Source: Rhizobium sp. BK196
Lineage (GTDB): Bacteria; Pseudomonadota; Alphaproteobacteria; Rhizobiales; Rhizobiaceae
Direction of reading: 5' to 3'
Length of the DNA: 64,000 nt
NCBI RefSeq assembly: GCF_014193255.1
Contig: NZ_JACHZB010000002.1
Coordinates: 496,001-560,000 of the forward strand
Part shown: in pieces, positions 62,978 through 64,000 of the stretch
Layout: every line of letters begins with the position of its first letter
Position numbering within the stretch: the first letter of the stretch is position 1
The notes under the pieces: generated by a model
The model's database searches: none
Told to the model about the DNA's origin: nothing
What the model saw: the letters and a program-made list of their open reading frames with translations, nothing else
Position numbers and translations under genes: made by a program

Positions 62978-64000
62978 TCAAAAGGTCTGGCCGGCGATCA
63001 TGACCAGATGCTCGACAACTGGGCCAAGGGCGAGTGCCGGGAAGAATGTGAGACCGCCGACGATCAGGATCGTGCCGATCAGCAGGCCGACGAAGAGCGG
63101 TCCATCCGTCGGGAAGGTGCCTGCCGAGGCCGGAACCGTCTTCTTCGTGACCAGCGAGCCGGCAATCGCAAGAGCCGGAATGATGACGAGGAAGCGGCCC
63201 ATGAGCATGCCGATGCCGAGCGTGATGTTGTACCACGGCGTGTTGCCCGTGAGGCCGCCGAAAGCCGAGCCGTTGTTGGCCGCAGCCGACGTGTAGGCAT
63301 AGAGGATCTCGGAGAAGCCGTGCGGGCCTGCCGTGCCGATCGAAGCCACTGCCGAGGGCAGGACGCTGGCGATCGCGGCGAAGATCAGCATGGCGAGCGG
63401 CAGGCAGAGGATGGCAAGAACGGCCATCTTCATCTCCTTCGCCTCGATCTTCTTGCCGAGATATTCCGGGGTGCGGCCGACCATGAGACCCGCCACGAAA
63501 ACGGCGACGATGATGAAGAGCAGGATGCCGTAGAAGCCTGCGCCGACACCGCCGACGATGATTTCGCCGAGCTGCATGTTGATGAGCGGAATCAAGCCGC
63601 CGAGCGCTGTGAACGAGCCATGCATTGCATTGACCGCGCCGCAGGAGGCGGCCGTGGTGATGACCGCAAACAGCGAGGACAAGGTGATGCCGAAGCGGAC
63701 TTCCTTGCCTTCCATGTTGCCGCCCTCAAGGCCGAAGGCATGCATCAGCGGGTTGCCCGCGGCTTCGGCCCAGTAGGTGATGCCGACGCCGACGATAAAG
63801 AGAATGCCCATCGCAGCCAGGATCGCCCAGCCCTGGCGCTGATTGCCGACCATGCGGCCGAAGACGTTGGTCAGTGCCGCACCGATCGCAAAAATCGAGA
63901 CCATCTGGATGAGGTTTGAGATCGCGTCCGGGTTTTCGAACGGATGGGCGGAGTTGACGTTGAAGAAGCCGCCGCCATTGGTGCCAAGCATCTTGATGGC
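62978..64000 (-). CDS. kdpA: Potassium-transporting ATPase subunit KdpA (partial)
   Basis: The 341 C-terminal residues of KdpA, the channel-like subunit. The window edge cuts the gene just before the third selectivity-filter segment ([19 protein letters not shown]), and [15 protein letters not shown] and [12 protein letters not shown] segments follow. About 225 residues should lie beyond the edge. It begins the reverse-strand kdp operon, whose promoter is outside the window. Confidence 0.95.
   Translation of the reverse strand, partial: AIKMLGTNGGGFFNVNSAHPFENPDAISNLIQMVSIFAIGAALTNVFGRMVGNQRQGWAILAAMGILFIVGVGITYWAEAAGNPLMHAFGLEGGNMEGKEVRFGITLSSLFAVITTAASCGAVNAMHGSFTALGGLIPLINMQLGEIIVGGVGAGFYGILLFIIVAVFVAGLMVGRTPEYLGKKIEAKEMKMAVLAILCLPLAMLIFAAIASVLPSAVASIGTAGPHGFSEILYAYTSAAANNGSAFGGLTGNTPWYNITLGIGMLMGRFLVIIPALAIAGSLVTKKTVPASAGTFPTDGPLFVGLLIGTILIVGGLTFFPALALGPVVEHLVMIAGQTF

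Overview
The window is about 64 kb of high-GC alphaproteobacterial DNA. It most likely comes from the Rhizobium/Agrobacterium group, because of the protein families (porin_2/RopA-type porin, paired CUT1 sugar ABC operons, DUF1206, DUF2277, KGG and DUF3175 proteins, a eukaryotic-type topoisomerase IB), the strong G/C bias at third codon positions, and six promoter-like sequences of the EcfG/RpoE2 type (GGAAC-N16-NGTT). No rRNA, tRNA, CRISPR array, insertion sequence or prophage was seen. Nearly all of the sequence is ordinary chromosomal or large-replicon coding DNA.

Left part (1-17.7 kb), stress and storage carbohydrate. It opens with the tail of a membrane protein, a small HNH-like ORF and an SDR oxidoreductase. 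Then come glycogen debranching enzyme GlgX with topoisomerase IB, a PfpI/DJ-1 protein, a glutathione S-transferase, KGG and DUF3175 stress proteins, a soluble hybrid histidine kinase, a small membrane protein, a DUF2934 protein, UdgX, trehalose-forming TreZ, a DUF1206 membrane protein, and cardiolipin synthase with an endonuclease/exonuclease/phosphatase-family protein. Six EcfG-like promoters, all with exactly 16 bp between the boxes, precede glgX, pfpI, the KGG gene, the small membrane gene, the DUF2934 gene and udgX. This suggests a general-stress-response island.

Middle (17.7-42.2 kb), mixed metabolism and regulators. A TDT/TehA-like permease and an AhpD-like protein lie divergent from an AraC regulator. 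A LysR/SDR divergent pair shares a palindrome, followed by an aldo/keto reductase, a 31-codon ORF with a strong ribosome-binding site, a GcvA-like LysR and an exonuclease. Next is a LacI-controlled operon (lacI, binding protein, two permeases, a GH127 beta-L-arabinofuranosidase-family enzyme, ATPase). Two 18-bp operators lie upstream of lacI, and lacI itself lacks an ordinary start codon. Then follow a diguanylate cyclase, a secreted alpha/beta hydrolase, a LysR, an old-yellow-enzyme homologue, MsrA and a queCDE operon with a structured leader. Two small genes (DUF3175, and a secreted protein after queE) are interrupted by in-frame stop codons although the frame stays open beyond them.

Right part (42.4-64 kb), transport. 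A GntR-regulated operon couples a cystathionine-synthase-type PLP enzyme to a CUT1 sugar ABC transporter. It is followed by peptidase T, a SleB-type lipoprotein, the sulfate ABC operon sbp-cysTWA, a porin, and the reverse-strand potassium operon kdpA(partial)-small ORF-kdpB-kdpC-kdpD-kdpE. An EIIA-Ntr-like gene comes last and may be cotranscribed with kdpDE.
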